From Tupaia tana (lineage: Eukaryota; Chordata; Mammalia; Scandentia; Tupaiidae): a stretch of 64,000 nt of DNA. Positions 36,361 to 47,454 of this stretch are shown here, piece after piece (position 1 is the first letter of the stretch; the number at the start of each line of letters is the position of its first letter). The stretch is from contig JAKSZU010000018.1 in assembly GCA_026018925.1 (NCBI GenBank), forward strand, positions 2,682,505 to 2,746,504. The letters are read 5' to 3'. A model generated the notes under the pieces. That model ran no database searches. It was given only the letters and a program-made list of their open reading frames with translations, and had not been told where the DNA came from. A program made the position numbers and the translations under genes.

Positions 36361-37295
36361 CAAACAGAGAAGCAAAGAAGTTAGCAAGCTTGTTTTGGCA
36401 GAGGAAAAAACACAAAACGCCCAACCACAGAATTCTCAAAAATATTGCTAAGCACTAATTTTGCTAACATGTTAGACAGCCCTCGGATCTAGGCAATCTT
36501 GTTCCTTGGCTGGAAACAGTTCCCGAAAGCCACGTGATCCCAAATCCACCCTGGGCATGTGGGATAATGAGAAAATCAGCTCTGGCCTCCCCCGCCCCGC
36601 AGGCCCCCGGCAGGGCATTCCCAGCCCTGGCCTCCGAGAGCCCACCCGGAGGGGGCGCCGCCCTCAGCCCCTCCTGCCCGGCTCAGTCCCGCAGGTTCAC
36701 CTGCCCTCAGAATAGCGGGTCAGATCAGAACACGCTGCCCAGGTCAGGATCAGCTCGGGAGCTGGGGCTCCCCTGGCGGCCCCCGACCGCTCAAGGTCAC
36801 CTTCCGGAGCACGGCCAGCTAAACTGTGATGCGAACCGGATCGCACCGCTGCTACGACGGTAATGAGTCACAAATGCTATGGCGATGGTTCTCTTTGAAA
36901 GAAATACACACAACCAAACCAATTTTAATTAAAGATCTTGTCTTTGTAATCAGGCTGCCACGAACGAACAAACTGCTTTCATGTGGCACTGAGCACACAG
37001 AGCTGAGCTGCTTTCCCATAAAAGGGCAGGCTTCTTTCTTTTCCTTTTTTTTTTTTTTTTTCAAATAGGAAAACAGTTTGCTCCTAACAATATGGGAATC
37101 AGAGAAAGCTGTCTTCTGCAAAGCATAGACTCAAGCCGCTGCCCGTGGAAGCCACGCTGGTGCTAACCCAGGCCGAGGTTTGCCCGATTCACGTCCTGGC
37201 TAGTTGTCCTGATTTTTCAGATAAGACACGTGATCCTGAGTTGTAGTGAAAATGTGGCTGGAAACCAAATAAACATACCTACAAGTACGTCTACC
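36361..37295 (+). ncRNA. Candidate 3' exon of a plus-strand lncRNA (FENDRR or other)
   Basis: A long pyrimidine tract ending TTTTCTTGCAG, exactly at 36360, is a strong plus-strand splice acceptor. It is followed by about 0.9 kb of AT-rich sequence that looks constrained, and then an AATAAA at 37268-37273. The distance from the candidate first exon (27 kb) is compatible with the size of the FENDRR gene in other mammals. No coding frame is visible. This is a hypothesis from signals only. Confidence 0.18.
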
Positions 37296-38254
37296 GCGCA
37301 GACGGCCGAGGGATGGCGAAGCGCCATGCTTGGTCTTGCTGCAGAAGAACTGACCTGGGTGTTAGAAGCAATGTTTTGATTTTAAGTTTAAAATGCCAGC
37401 GGGATTGCCCTGCCTCCCCCAGATATGTCCCCTGAAGCCCACGAGAGACGGCTGTTGTCAGCTGCACACGCATGTTATTTACTAATCTGCAGAAGGATTC
37501 TTGGGTGTGAGCGGCCGAGCGCTCCCGGCCTTCTCGCTTACGGACGCGACAGGCCTTCCTTAAGGAGAGCCTCCTACAGACGGCTCCTACCATGCCACGC
37601 CTCGCTGAACGCGCCTCTGGCCATGCCGGCTGCCCTGCGGCTAGGGCATGCTTCTAGAGCAGCCGGCCGCTGGGTCTCCTGAAAGCCCAGCGTGGAGCGC
37701 CTGTCCCGTACTAACCGGGATGAGCCTTGGTGACTGAGGCTGCCACAGTCGAGCTGGATCCTAGAGTTTGTCTGAAGTATCTTCCAGTGAGTGACCAGCC
37801 ATCTCGAAGGTGTTACGAGTCCTGTGCTTTGTTATCTGATCATAACCAGAGCACGTGATGGGGAAGCCATACACCGGGAGGTCCTGTCGGACCGGCTGCC
37901 GCGCGTAGCTGGGGCTGCTGGCCAACACCCACTCCCTGGTGCCAGCCAGCACTGCTTGGCCAACCAGGACCGCAAACTGCAGCTCTCGATTCCCACGGAG
38001 CCTTTGGCCTACGTCTGCCTGGATCTCGGCAACGAGACCAGCACACCGGCTCTGCTTCCTGCTCTGTCTGGGCAGGGCGTGCTTCGAGGCGGACAGCATG
38101 AGCCTCCCTGCAGCATCTTGCCGGTGTGCCAGGCTCCCTGAAGCACTGCATAGACTGGCAAGGGCGGAGAACCCACAGCCTCACTGTTGCGAGGACCAGC
38201 GACAGCACGTGCTCGGTACCCTGTAGCCACCGTCGCTCACTTTAGACCTGCAGC

Positions 38255-38547
38255 GTGAGTAGAATTCCTTTTTTTTTTTTAATAGAGATTTTTGCTATAG
38301 GGCACCTTGCTTGCTGGAGAAACAGAGAGACAGAGAAGCTGAAAGCGAAAAATTGCCCCCCAGAGGGGATGCCCACACCACAATCCCTTCTCCTCCACTC
38401 TCCTTTCTGGATTTCTGGCATGCATGCACATGCGCCTGGCGTGAGTTTTAAGTTGCTGGGTTTGGGACTAGAACCACGGTCGACTACATGGGAGTCCAGT
38501 GATGAAACCATTACGCCCTCCCACTGGCCCCAAGTGAGTAGAATTCC
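38255..38547 (-). mobile_element. Full-length type B SINE with intact target-site duplication
   Basis: The perfect 14-bp direct repeat GTGAGTAGAATTCC at 38255-38268 and 38534-38547 flanks a reversed element: T run, GCTATAGGGCACCTTGC, CCCCCAGAGGGGATGCCC, TACATGGGAGTCC and CCCACTGGCCCC. This defines the element ends and shows L1-type target-primed insertion. Confidence 0.95.
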
Positions 38548-39138
38548 AGCACATTACTGATAGTGTGAATTCTGGACTCGGGCAGAGTGGGCTGGATTCT
38601 GCCTCTGACAGCAGCGATGGGGCATCCTACCCCCGTAGAATGGGGACATGGCATCGCCCCCCATGGTGTTGACGGGAACGGGAAGTGGACCCTACGGTGG
38701 GACCCCCAGCGGAGGCAGAGGTCTGGGGACTGCTCCCCGGCTACACCCTCCTCTGCTGTCAACGGACTAGATATTGCATGTGTTCAATGTGGAGTGACAT
38801 ATGGCCCAGCCACCCCACTCCTGGGTGTCCCCAGCAGGCGAGTTGGCCGCAGTCTCTCTGAGTCGAGCACGATTTCTCTGTGGGAGGGACGGGGTGGTGG
38901 CGCCTGCTGCAGCCTGGACGGCCTTGGGCACGCGCTGCTGGTAGATGTGGACAGATGTGGACAGATGCTGTCGGCTGCCCTTCTCTGCAACGTCACAGCT
39001 GGGCAGTCAGGCGCAGGGGACAGTGTGAGGGCGGGGGGTTCACACTGGTGGGATGACAGAAATGTTTCGACATAGAGATGGTTGTGCAGCATCATGAACG
39101 TCACCAGTGCCACTCAGTTGGTCACTTCAAAGTGTCAG
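38548..39138. other. Single-copy non-coding DNA between SINEs
   Basis: No gene recognised. The only internal structure noted is a direct repeat GATGTGGACA at about 38944-38964. Confidence 0.5.
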
Positions 39139-39315
39139 GGCCAGGATGTGGCGTGCCGTTAAGGTGCTGGACACTCCCACGTGGCCGACCACAGCTCGGG
39201 TCCCAACCTGGTGGCTTGTCTTCTTGCTTTCTCTTTCTCTCTCTTTCTATCTCTCTCTGGTCAAATTAAAATAAATGTGTGAATAAATAAAATAAATAAT
39301 TCTTTTTTTAAAAAA
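39139..39315 (+). mobile_element. tRNA-derived SINE, type A
   Basis: GGGCCAGGATGTGGCGTG, CTCCCACGTGGCCGACC and CTTTCTCTTTCTCTC, then TCAAATTAAAATAAATG and the AAATAAAT-rich tail. Confidence 0.9.
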
Positions 39316-39614
39316 GTGGCCAAAATGACAACTTGTATGTAATACACGTTTTACCACACAAATTCTAAAATGCAGTGAGCTGTGCTGTCCTCCTGGAACA
39401 CGCCGGTCAGAGCTGTTCTGGCGGGGACACGCAGGCCAGCCCCACCCCCCGCAGGACCAGGCTGCCTCCGCCTCCCGAGAGCTTCCCAGTATGGCCGAGT
39501 GCTGGAGAGGAGCCGGGCAGCGTACACCAAGAGCTCGTGGGCCGGCTGAGTGCCCGCCAGTGGCTCTTCTAGGGAACGTATATGAAACCAATGCTCTTCA
39601 TTTTCTTTTTTAAG

Positions 39615-39846
39615 TTTTTTTTTTTTTTTTTTTTTTTGCCATAGGGCATGTGTGCTCACTAAAGCCAGAGAGAGTCAGAGACAGTGAGAGGGAAAGAGAC
39701 GTGCCCCAGTCCCTTCTCGTCCACCGTCCTGGGATTCTGTACACACATGCTCCCGGCATGAGTTTCAAGACACTGGGTCCAGGACTTGAACTGCAGTTGG
39801 CCATGTGGGAGTCCCGTGCCTTAGCCACTATGCCACCTGCTGGCCC
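39615..39846 (-). mobile_element. tRNA-derived SINE, type B
   Basis: A long T run, then GCCATAGGGCATGTGTGCTC, GGGTCCAGGACTTGAACTGC and GCCATGTGGGAGTCC, ending GCCACCTGCTGGCCCC. Well preserved. Confidence 0.92.
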
Positions 39847-40205
39847 CTACACTGTTTTGTAAAGAGTAATTTAGGTTTACAAAACAGTGGGGTGGAAAGT
39901 ACAGCGAGTCCCTGCAGCACCTCCTCGCCCGCCCCCTCTGGTCCCGTTAGTGACATGGCCTGACACTTGGTTATCAGTGGTGAGCCAGTACTGACAGCTT
40001 GTCACCACCTGAAGTCTGCAGGTTGCTCCGACCCTCTCCGAGCAGGTGTGAGCTTGGGGTCACGTGTGCCTCCTCTCCGAGTCCTACCCTGGCCCCACCC
40101 CGCAGTGTGCTCTTCCATCCTCCCTTCCTTGTAACCCTGGGCAACTGCCATCTTTCTACAGAGCTGTTCCCTTTCCAGACTGTCACACTGTTAGAATCAT
40201 GTGGT

Positions 40206-40460
40206 ACGGGGCCAGCGTGTGGCGTGGTGGCTGAGGCACTGGACTCCCACATGGCCCACTGCAGTTCGAGTCCCAGACTTGGCGGCTCGCTTTCTCACTT
40301 TCTCTCTTTCTCTTTCTCTTTCTCTTTCTCTTTCTCTTTCTCTTTCTCTTTCTCTTTCTCTTTCTCTTTCTCTTTCTCTCTGTCTCTATCTGGTGAATGC
40401 ACATGCCCTATAGCAAATTTAAAAAATAATAATAAAATTAAAATAAATAATTCTAAAAAT
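40206..40460 (+). mobile_element. tRNA-derived SINE with expanded (CTTTCT)n
   Basis: GGGGCCAGCGTGTGGCGTG and CTCCCACATGGCCCACTG, B box GTTCGAGTCCC, then about fourteen CTTTCT units (40295-40382), GGTGAATGCACATGCCCTA and an A-rich tail. It combines the type A body with the type B-like end, so it may be a third subfamily. Confidence 0.9.
40295..40382. repeat. (CTTTCT)n microsatellite inside a SINE
   Basis: About fourteen perfect CTTTCT hexamers expanded from the CT-rich region of the host SINE. Confidence 0.95.
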
Positions 40461-43224
40461 TATTTAAGAAGAACCATGCAGTCTGGAGCCTTTGCAGACT
40501 GGCTTAGCTCACCTACGATGTGCACGTAAGCTTTCTCCAAGTCCTCACCTGGCTCAGAGTGCTGTTCTTTGTGCTGTTGAACATCACTCTGTTGGCACGC
40601 GCCACCGTCCTGCCGTCCGGCCACCTCTCGAGGGCATCTTGGCTACCCCCAGGTTTCGGCAGCCGTGACCAAAGCTGTGGTAAACATCGTGTGCGGGCTC
40701 TGCCCAGCTCCTCCGGGTAGTCTGAGGAGCCAGTCCTGTGGCTGGGGCACGGTCCCACAAGGCCTTGCCGGAACACCTTCTGAAGGCTGCACATCGGCCG
40801 CCCAGCAGCGGAGGAGAGCTGGCGCCCCCAGCCTGCCAGCCGCTGCGAAGTCAGCATCCAGACCAGCCGCTCACAGGCGCGTGGTGGCATCGCATCTTTT
40901 CATCCTGGTGAGCTTCGTTGGCGTACCACCCATGACGGAGAAGGACACAGAATTAAGGGGACAGCACGTCCATGTCCCCCATGGACACGGACCCAGACCA
41001 AGAGCCAGCTGGGCAGCTCCCCGGTGCCCTCGGGCCCAGGCTGATCCTTCGGACGATTTAGTGCTGCCCTAGGTGCAGCCGGAGAGATGAGAGGGAATCG
41101 AAGACAGCCCAGGCACCCAAGGACTGAAGGCGCCGGGGAGGGAGGGGCGAGGGCTAGACACGGGCCCTCACAGGCCCCTCACAGGCCCTCACCGACGCCC
41201 GAGGCGGACCCTCTGCACGCAGACATGGACTCGGAAAGCAGTGGCCCGCCCGCCATAGCCCACGCCCTCATCTGTGTCCCGGCTAGCCCTGATGGCGCAA
41301 CACCCTGGAGCCGGGCACCAAGGACAGCGTGTGGTTGTGGGGCCCTTGGCGGTCTGGCAGGGACTCCCAGGTCAGGGTTGCCGGACAGACAGACTCGATG
41401 TCTGCCCAATTGCCGGGCGGCAGGGGGATGGCCCCTCTGGCTACCCTTCCTCGGCTTGCATTGGGGCGAGAAGCGGGTGGACTGGCCGAAGCAGAGGTGG
41501 TCCTGACCACTCAGCCAGGAGCGTGTGGGCCCGGGTTCGGGAGGCAAGCCCTGTGCTGAGCAAGGTGCCCTCCCGGAGCTGAGGGAACAGGGGTCTCTGC
41601 CGTGCAGGGTTGCAGGTGCCCGTGGCCGGGCTGTGCGGGTCTGTGAGGCCGGGAGGCAGCACAGTGCCCTGCCCTGCTGTGGCAGTCAGCCTGCCCCTCG
41701 GACCAGGCTGCCACCTCTAAGGCCTGATCAGAGCTTAGAGCTGCAGAGCAGGGGGCCCAGAACCCCAGGAACCTGGGCTTCTCCAGAGAGCAAATGTGCT
41801 CCAGCCTCTGGCCTCCACTTGTGCTCTCCCTCTCTCGCCATGCCTCTGGCTCCCGGAGACTTCTGTCTCGGTCACACACCCTAAGGGTGGCAGTCAAGAC
41901 CCAGCTCCTCGGGGACACCCTCCCAGCCCGTGTGTGCCGATGCCCTGGCACCAGGACCAGACGCTGCCCGGGCTACAGGCTGTGATCGTCTTTGCAGGGA
42001 CCGAGAGCTTCTAGAAGGTCAGTTCTGTTTTCTTTCACACCATGGTCTGGAGGAGGGCAGGCCGGGCGGTGGGGGCCTCTCCCCTGGGCATCCCCAGGGA
42101 CACGGCTTCTTCTGTCTTGGTCAGGGCCCACGTCAGTGGTAGCACCCCCTTCCATGTGAGCAGGACAGAGGAGCGCGGAGGAGGCAGGGCGGGCTCAGCG
42201 GTGTGGCGTCTCGCTGCTTTTACGGGAAGAGCCCGCTACATCCAGCTTCATCTTGGCCAGAATGGTCACTGCTAGCTGCAAGGGAGCCTGGGAAACGTCG
42301 TTTAAATTCTGGGAGGCCACGCTGCCTTAACCCCGGCTCTGCTGCCACGGGAGGATGGCAGATGGACAGAGAGCTACGTCTTGGCCTCACCATCTGCATC
42401 TCCCCAGTGCTCACGGCTCTCTCACCAGAGAGTCCCTGTAAATGAGTGAGGCTCGAATGAGTAAATGGCTGACAAAAGGGCTGGACAGACGGACTCAGCC
42501 CCGGGTCTCAGCCCAGATGGGCCTCTCGGGGCTGCAGGGCACCCTTGCCCTCTCGTCTGAGCCCCCCCAGGGAGCTGCATTCTGCTTGGAGCAGGGTAAG
42601 AAGGGCCCTGACTGCTTGGGTTTCACGACGTCTGGTCAGGGCCTGGGTGGCCTGCAGGGGACGGACTTGGCCAGAGCTGACCGGCTCCTGCCCGACCACT
42701 GCCTCTGCTGTCCACGCAGTCGGTGGCCCTCTCCCCGAGAGCCAGCAGGTAGCCCCGCCCCGCTGTCTGCATTTCATTTCGCCAGTCACCCCGGGTTTGC
42801 AGACAGCTGTGCAGTGGGATCGTCTTTTACAATCCAATTAGCAGCGGACCCCCCAGAGGGGGCCGACCCGAGGAGGTTTGCTTCCCAGGAAGGCGTGCTG
42901 CGACAGAGGTCAAGCGCGTGGTATCTGGAAAGAGAAAGGGAAGGGCCAGGAAGGGAGGGGAGGGTGACTGCTACCCCTTGGGGGAGAGGGAGGGAGCTGC
43001 CAGACGTGGCCCGACCCCAGATGAAGGAGGCGGGTCGGGAGGGATCCCCCACGCACCGCTCCTGACAGCTCCTCCAGTGCTGCTTGGGGCCTCCACACGC
43101 TTAAGGACTCACGTCCCTTTCTCTCCTGGGAGGAAAATGAAAAGCGGCCCTTGTCTACACCCGCTGACCTCAGCTGACCTGGTGGGGAGAGAGCCCCCTG
43201 AGAGCTGGAAGGTATTTGGGGGCT

Positions 43225-43325
43225 CCTAACCAACTCCTTTGACAGAAGGGAAACTGAGGCGCAGAGAGAGGCACGTCTCGCTGAAAGTCAGGAGAGCAGG
43301 GAGTCGACTTGAGACTCCCCGTCTT
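43225..43325 (-). repeat. MIR SINE fragment
   Basis: GACAGAAGGGAAACTGAGGC then GCAGAGAGAGGCACG is the reverse-complement MIR 3' region (GGGAAACTGAGGCTCAGAGAGG). Confidence 0.65.
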
Positions 43326-43975
43326 CCAGTTACCATGTGCCTTCATAGGCCCCCGAAGGGCCTGTTTTGCACAAGTGACCTTCTGGCCTCCGCTGGTGTG
43401 GACCAGGGACAGTGCATCCTCAGCAGTCGGGCCTCTACCCCTCTCCCACCAGGAGGCCCCAGACCTTGTTTATTTCCTCTACCCTGCTTGCAAAATTGAG
43501 GCTCCTGGGGACCACTCACTTCTCCTTAGCATGGGGGAGCCAAGCACCCAGAGTGACACGCAGCAGCTTGGAAAGACACATTTGGCCCTGAGTGGTCTCG
43601 TCCCTGGGCCGCTGTGGAGGCTGGTCCCCATCCCAGAGGCCTCAGCTGCTTACGGCCTCATTTCTACCTGGCTTTGCGCCCAGCCCACCACACACACTAG
43701 TCCCCAGGCAGGCACTGCCGAGAGCAGGAACTCCTGTGCATCTGGAGGACCCGAGTGACTCCTCAACACCAGCGGGGGGCAAATTCGAGCAGCTGGGTCG
43801 GAGCCTCAACCGAGACACTCTGAGCTTTGTGTTAAAGGGAGGGGTGGGGCCGCGGCCCGCCTTCCCACGCAGCGCAGGGCAGCATCACGAGGTGGCTCTC
43901 TGTCCTTCCAAGTCCTGCTCAGGACGCGCTCACCTGCCTCGGTGCCCCCCTCAGTCGCTGTTGCGAGGCTCCAGC

Positions 43976-44000
43976 CCTCACCCTCGCCCTCGCCCTCGCC
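43976..44000. repeat. (CCCTCG)n microsatellite
   Basis: Three to four CCCTCG/CCCTCA units. Confidence 0.8.
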
Positions 44001-44079
44001 AGACTCCCGTGCAGGGTAGGGTGGGGTGCAGCGAGTCTCCGCTTTCGGGGGGGGGGGGCAGGCTCATGAACGTGGCCTC

Positions 44080-44600
44080 TTGCTAATTACCCTCCGGCTG
44101 CGGGGCCTGATAGCTGCATTTGGAAACAAACGCACGCTCTCCCTACATCTGCTGTAGATTTGCATCTCCGAAATTAGAGAGCTCAGTTACGTGGGATTAC
44201 ACGCCAGTCCGGCCGGGCCGCGGAGTGTGGGGCTGATTGGATATTCTGCCCAAGTAAGAGGAGTTTCAAGCTCTTTCCAGGAAATTGAGTGGAACACCCA
44301 AACTGACATCCAATATTAAACGTTCTGCTGGAGCAGCCATTCCGCCGGGTGTGCTGGCCTCCCACATCTGGGAGCGCGATTTATAAATGGAGAAATCGAA
44401 TACCTGGTTGGATTGAGGCTCATCAGAACTAAGAAATTAAAATATTACCATATACACTCCAAGCCAGGCTGCTTATAAAGGTAGAGCTATTAAAATATGA
44501 TTAGCCCAACCATATTTTGTCTCAAAAATGTCATACACCATTAAAGTTGAAAAGACTTTGATGCAAATACTCCTGGCAAAGGCGCTGCCCTGTCAGCAGC
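44080..44600. promoter_or_regulatory. Strong enhancer-like, probably conserved non-coding element
   Basis: A 500-bp, moderately AT-rich, repeat-free block sits between GC-rich DNA and SINEs. It has two octamer motifs in opposite senses (ATTTGCAT 44158-44165, ATGCAAAT 44561-44568), the second overlapping a TCF/LEF core CTTTGAT (44556-44562). It also has GGATTA (44194-44199), several ATTA cores and an AAACAAAC forkhead-like site near 44125. Motif density and lack of decay suggest constraint; activity is inference. Confidence 0.5.
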
Positions 44601-44854
44601 ACTGACTTGAGAACGTTCTTTGCAAACACAGTCTCTCCGGCTGCGAGGCAGACCCACGGGAGCCACCTCGGGCGGCCGGAGTGCCGGGGCAGTGGGGTAG
44701 TCAGTGCCTCGAGACAGCCTGGCAGGCCCAGCAGCACCGCACCGTGGGGTGATTCAAGCCAGGAGGCTCCCTGGAAGACTGGACAGGGCAGGGCTAGGTG
44801 TGACATTGAACAGAGTGGGGAAGATCTTGATAATCCAGATAAATAACATATTTT

Positions 44855-44958
44855 TAAAAAGAATGATTTATTATTATTTTATTAAAATAATTTTTTTACT
44901 TAACTTTATTTATTTATGTACTTATTTTAATTTGACCATAGAGGGACAGAGTAAGAGG

Positions 44959-45018
<60 letters not shown>

Positions 45019-45096
45019 GTCAGGTCCGGGACTTGAACCACCATTGGCCATGTGGGAATCCAGCGTCCTTAACCACCACACCACCTGCCAGCCCCA
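44855..45096 (-). mobile_element. tRNA-derived SINE, type A, with expanded (GA)n
   Basis: A TTTATT-rich reversed tail, ATTTTAATTTGACCATAGAG, a (GA)n run at 44963-45013, then GGGACTTGAACCACC, GGCCATGTGGGAATCC and GCCACACCACCTGCCAGCCCC-like head. Confidence 0.9.
44963..45013. repeat. (GA)n microsatellite inside a SINE
   Basis: About 25 GA dinucleotides expanded from the CT-rich part of the reversed SINE. Confidence 0.95.
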
Positions 45097-45244
45097 ATAC
45101 TAATATTTTTTTAATTCATTAGAGATACACAGAGAGAGAGAGGGAGAGAAAAAGTAAGAAAGGAAGCTGCCAGGTCTGGGACTTTGAACTGCGGTCGGCC
45201 ATGTGGGAGTCTAACGCCTTAACCTCTATGCCACCTGTTGGCCT
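45097..45244 (-). mobile_element. tRNA-derived SINE, type A, adjacent to the previous copy
   Basis: It begins directly after the preceding element's head: T-rich tail, GAGAGAGAGAGGGAG, CTGCGGTCGGCCATGTGGG and TATGCCACCTGTTGGCC. Confidence 0.85.
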
Positions 45245-45284
45245 GATCAACAATATTTTAATACAATATTTAAAGAAAATCAAA

Positions 45285-45545
45285 CTGATTGGGCTAGAGT
45301 GTGGTGTGGAGGTTAAGGTTGCTGGATCTCTCTGGCTAACTTCGCAGTTTGAATCTTGGACCCGGTGGCTTGAATTTAACCCAGGCACACGTGTGTGCGT
45401 GCCCCAAACCCCGAGAGGAGCATGGAGAAGGGACTGCAGTGTCTCCATTCCCTGGGGGGTGATTTCTCACTTTCCCTTTCTCTCCCCTTCTCCCTGTCAC
45501 TCTCTGGTGAGCACACATGCCCTATAACAAAATTTTAGAAAAGGA
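45285..45545 (+). mobile_element. tRNA-derived SINE, full-length type B
   Basis: GGGCTAGAGTGTGGTGTGGAG, a degenerate B box GTTTGAATCTTGG, CCCCAAACCCCGAGAGGAG, GTGATTTCTCACTTTCCC and GGTGAGCACACATGCCC with an A-rich tail. Confidence 0.88.
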
Positions 45546-47106
45546 CAAACTGGCACGTGCGGGGCTGCCACTGGCCAACCCGCTTTTATAAATTTTGTTG
45601 GAACCAGGGCAGGGTCAGGGCGCAGCTGGCAAGACAGGGCTGTGTGAGGCCACGTTGGATCTCGTCCTTATTTAAGTCTGACATTTCACTCGTCATGGGC
45701 ATGTCTGGCATTGACTGCGATTTTACAAAGACCCATGACATGAATATGTTATCTCGAGGACTGAGTTTCTGGGCATCTTTTTCAATTTTGTGCTGAGGCA
45801 ATGCCATTGGAACCTGGATTTCTGGGGCCCTCAGCTGTGTGCAGCTCTCCGATTCTGCGATGACCCCAGCGCAGCAGGCTGAGGAAGCCTCAGCTAGAGG
45901 GTGTGCCCGAGCAGGCCAGCCCACCCTCTGAGAAGGACCGGCTGCAGAGTGGAGCCTCCCAAGGACCAGCTAGGGGAGGGTGGCTGGCGACAGCTGCGTC
46001 CGAAGATGGTTTAGAGGCATCGAAGAAAGCCGCTTGTGGGGACTCGGGGAGGACCGCTGTTCTGAGGGGTTGGCTTCTCCTTCCGACCACTGAGGCCTGG
46101 ACCCGGCCCAGACATAACAGGCCCAAGCACGCAGCCCACTTAGGTGCTGACTGCGAGCCTCGTAAACTGCCGGCGCCCTGGAACTGACATCATGGCCAGC
46201 CGTCCTGCCAGCCCTGGGCTTGGCTTGGCAGAGCCCAGGGCTCGTGCCGGGCGCTATTGTTATTATCGTGGGCTGCTATGGTGACTCCCAAACCCCGCTG
46301 GCACTGCTCTTGCTGCCTGCGGGGGAAGCCTCTGACGTCTGCGATGCCGCAGGGCAGTTGGCACTCTCTGGCCACGTGGGAGGCGGTCTGGTCTTGTCAC
46401 TGTCCTCTGAGGCCCTGGCCCTCCGCGGAAGGCACATGGTGTCAGTTTTGCACAGGGCTCAGCTTCATGCCTGAGTGCTGGCTAGACAGGGCACTCACGT
46501 TCCGGGGGGACACGGTTACTCTGGTGCTGCTTCTGGCAGGACGGAGTGGAGAGTCTGGCCAGACTGAGCACCTGTGGGGGAGGGGAAATAGGGTTCCCCT
46601 CAAATACCAGGCAAAACAGAGCGCGGCACGTGTGGACCAGGGTTGTCTAGGTTCAAACCTGAGCTTGGACACGGAGCCGCAGCGAATCCTTGGACAAATG
46701 ATTTAAAAACGAACAAACCCTGCAACGTGCCTCAGTTTCCCCACCTGCTAAGTGGAAATGACAACCACAATGCCGGGTACGGTCATTACTCCATCACTCC
46801 TCCACCCTCAATCCGTGCCTGGTTTTACAATTTAAAAAATGTATGTATATTATTATTTTTACAGGCATCAGGCTTTACTCCTGGAGCCCAGTTTATTCAA
46901 CCCAGACGCCTCTGTCTAAGGTTAACGATGTGCACTTGCAGCATTGTAAACCCAGAGGCACAACTGGTTGGTCACATGGCAAGTAGAGTCAGGGTCTAGC
47001 AATTTCCAGGTTAGTGAGAGAGAGAAAGGGGCACTAGAGGGAAAGCGAACCACAGAGGTGCCTCTGTGAAGGCCTGAACTTAAGGGCAAAGGTTGCATTA
47101 CGCATC
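45546..47106. other. Non-coding DNA with one MIR
   Basis: No gene recognised. A MIR lies at 46625-46790. An AT-rich patch near 46830-46870 is unremarkable. Confidence 0.5.
46625..46790 (+). repeat. MIR SINE
   Basis: GTCTAGGTTCAAACCTGAGC, then TTGGACAAATGATTTAAAAAC, then TGCCTCAGTTTCCCCACCTGC follows the MIR body closely. Confidence 0.85.
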
Positions 47107-47454
47107 CATTTGTGCACTCGCCCAGCACCAACCTCCACACCCATCCACCAACCCACCCATCTACCAACCCCCACCCATTCACCAACTTCTCCACCTGCCC
47201 ACCCACACACCCACCCACCTCCCTACCTAGCCACCCACCCACTCATTCACTCATCCAGCCATCTGCCTCCCCACCCAGCTACCTACCCATCCACCCACCC
47301 ACCTCTCTGCCCTTATATCCACTCATCTTCCCATCTACACTCCTATCCACCAACCTCTCCACACACACACACTAGCGTCCCCATTCCCCCACCCATCCAC
47401 TTCTCTACCCACCTCCTCACTCACTCACCTCCCCAGCCAGCTACCCACCAACCA
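47107..47454. repeat. CCCAC/CCATC-rich tetranucleotide-type minisatellite
   Basis: About 350 bp of imperfect ACCCACCCATCC-type units (CCAC, CCAT, CTAC) on the plus strand, leading directly into the ATC satellite. Confidence 0.9.

Larger units (their letters stand above)
35186..38254. other. Non-coding DNA with MIRs and conserved-looking islands
   Basis: No coding gene recognised. MIRs lie at 35690-35840 and 35868-35965. AT-rich constrained-looking islands at 36320-36540 and 36840-37290 include the candidate terminal lncRNA exon. Confidence 0.5.
40461..44079. other. GC-rich non-coding DNA
   Basis: No gene recognised. A MIR-like fragment lies at 43225-43325, a (CCCTCG)n run at 43976-44000 and a run of 12 G at 44047-44058. 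Confidence 0.5.

Noticed and set aside
11283..44000. The two CCCTCG microsatellites as a linked duplication
   Set aside because: The flanks are unrelated and the hexamer is simple; coincidence is the better explanation.
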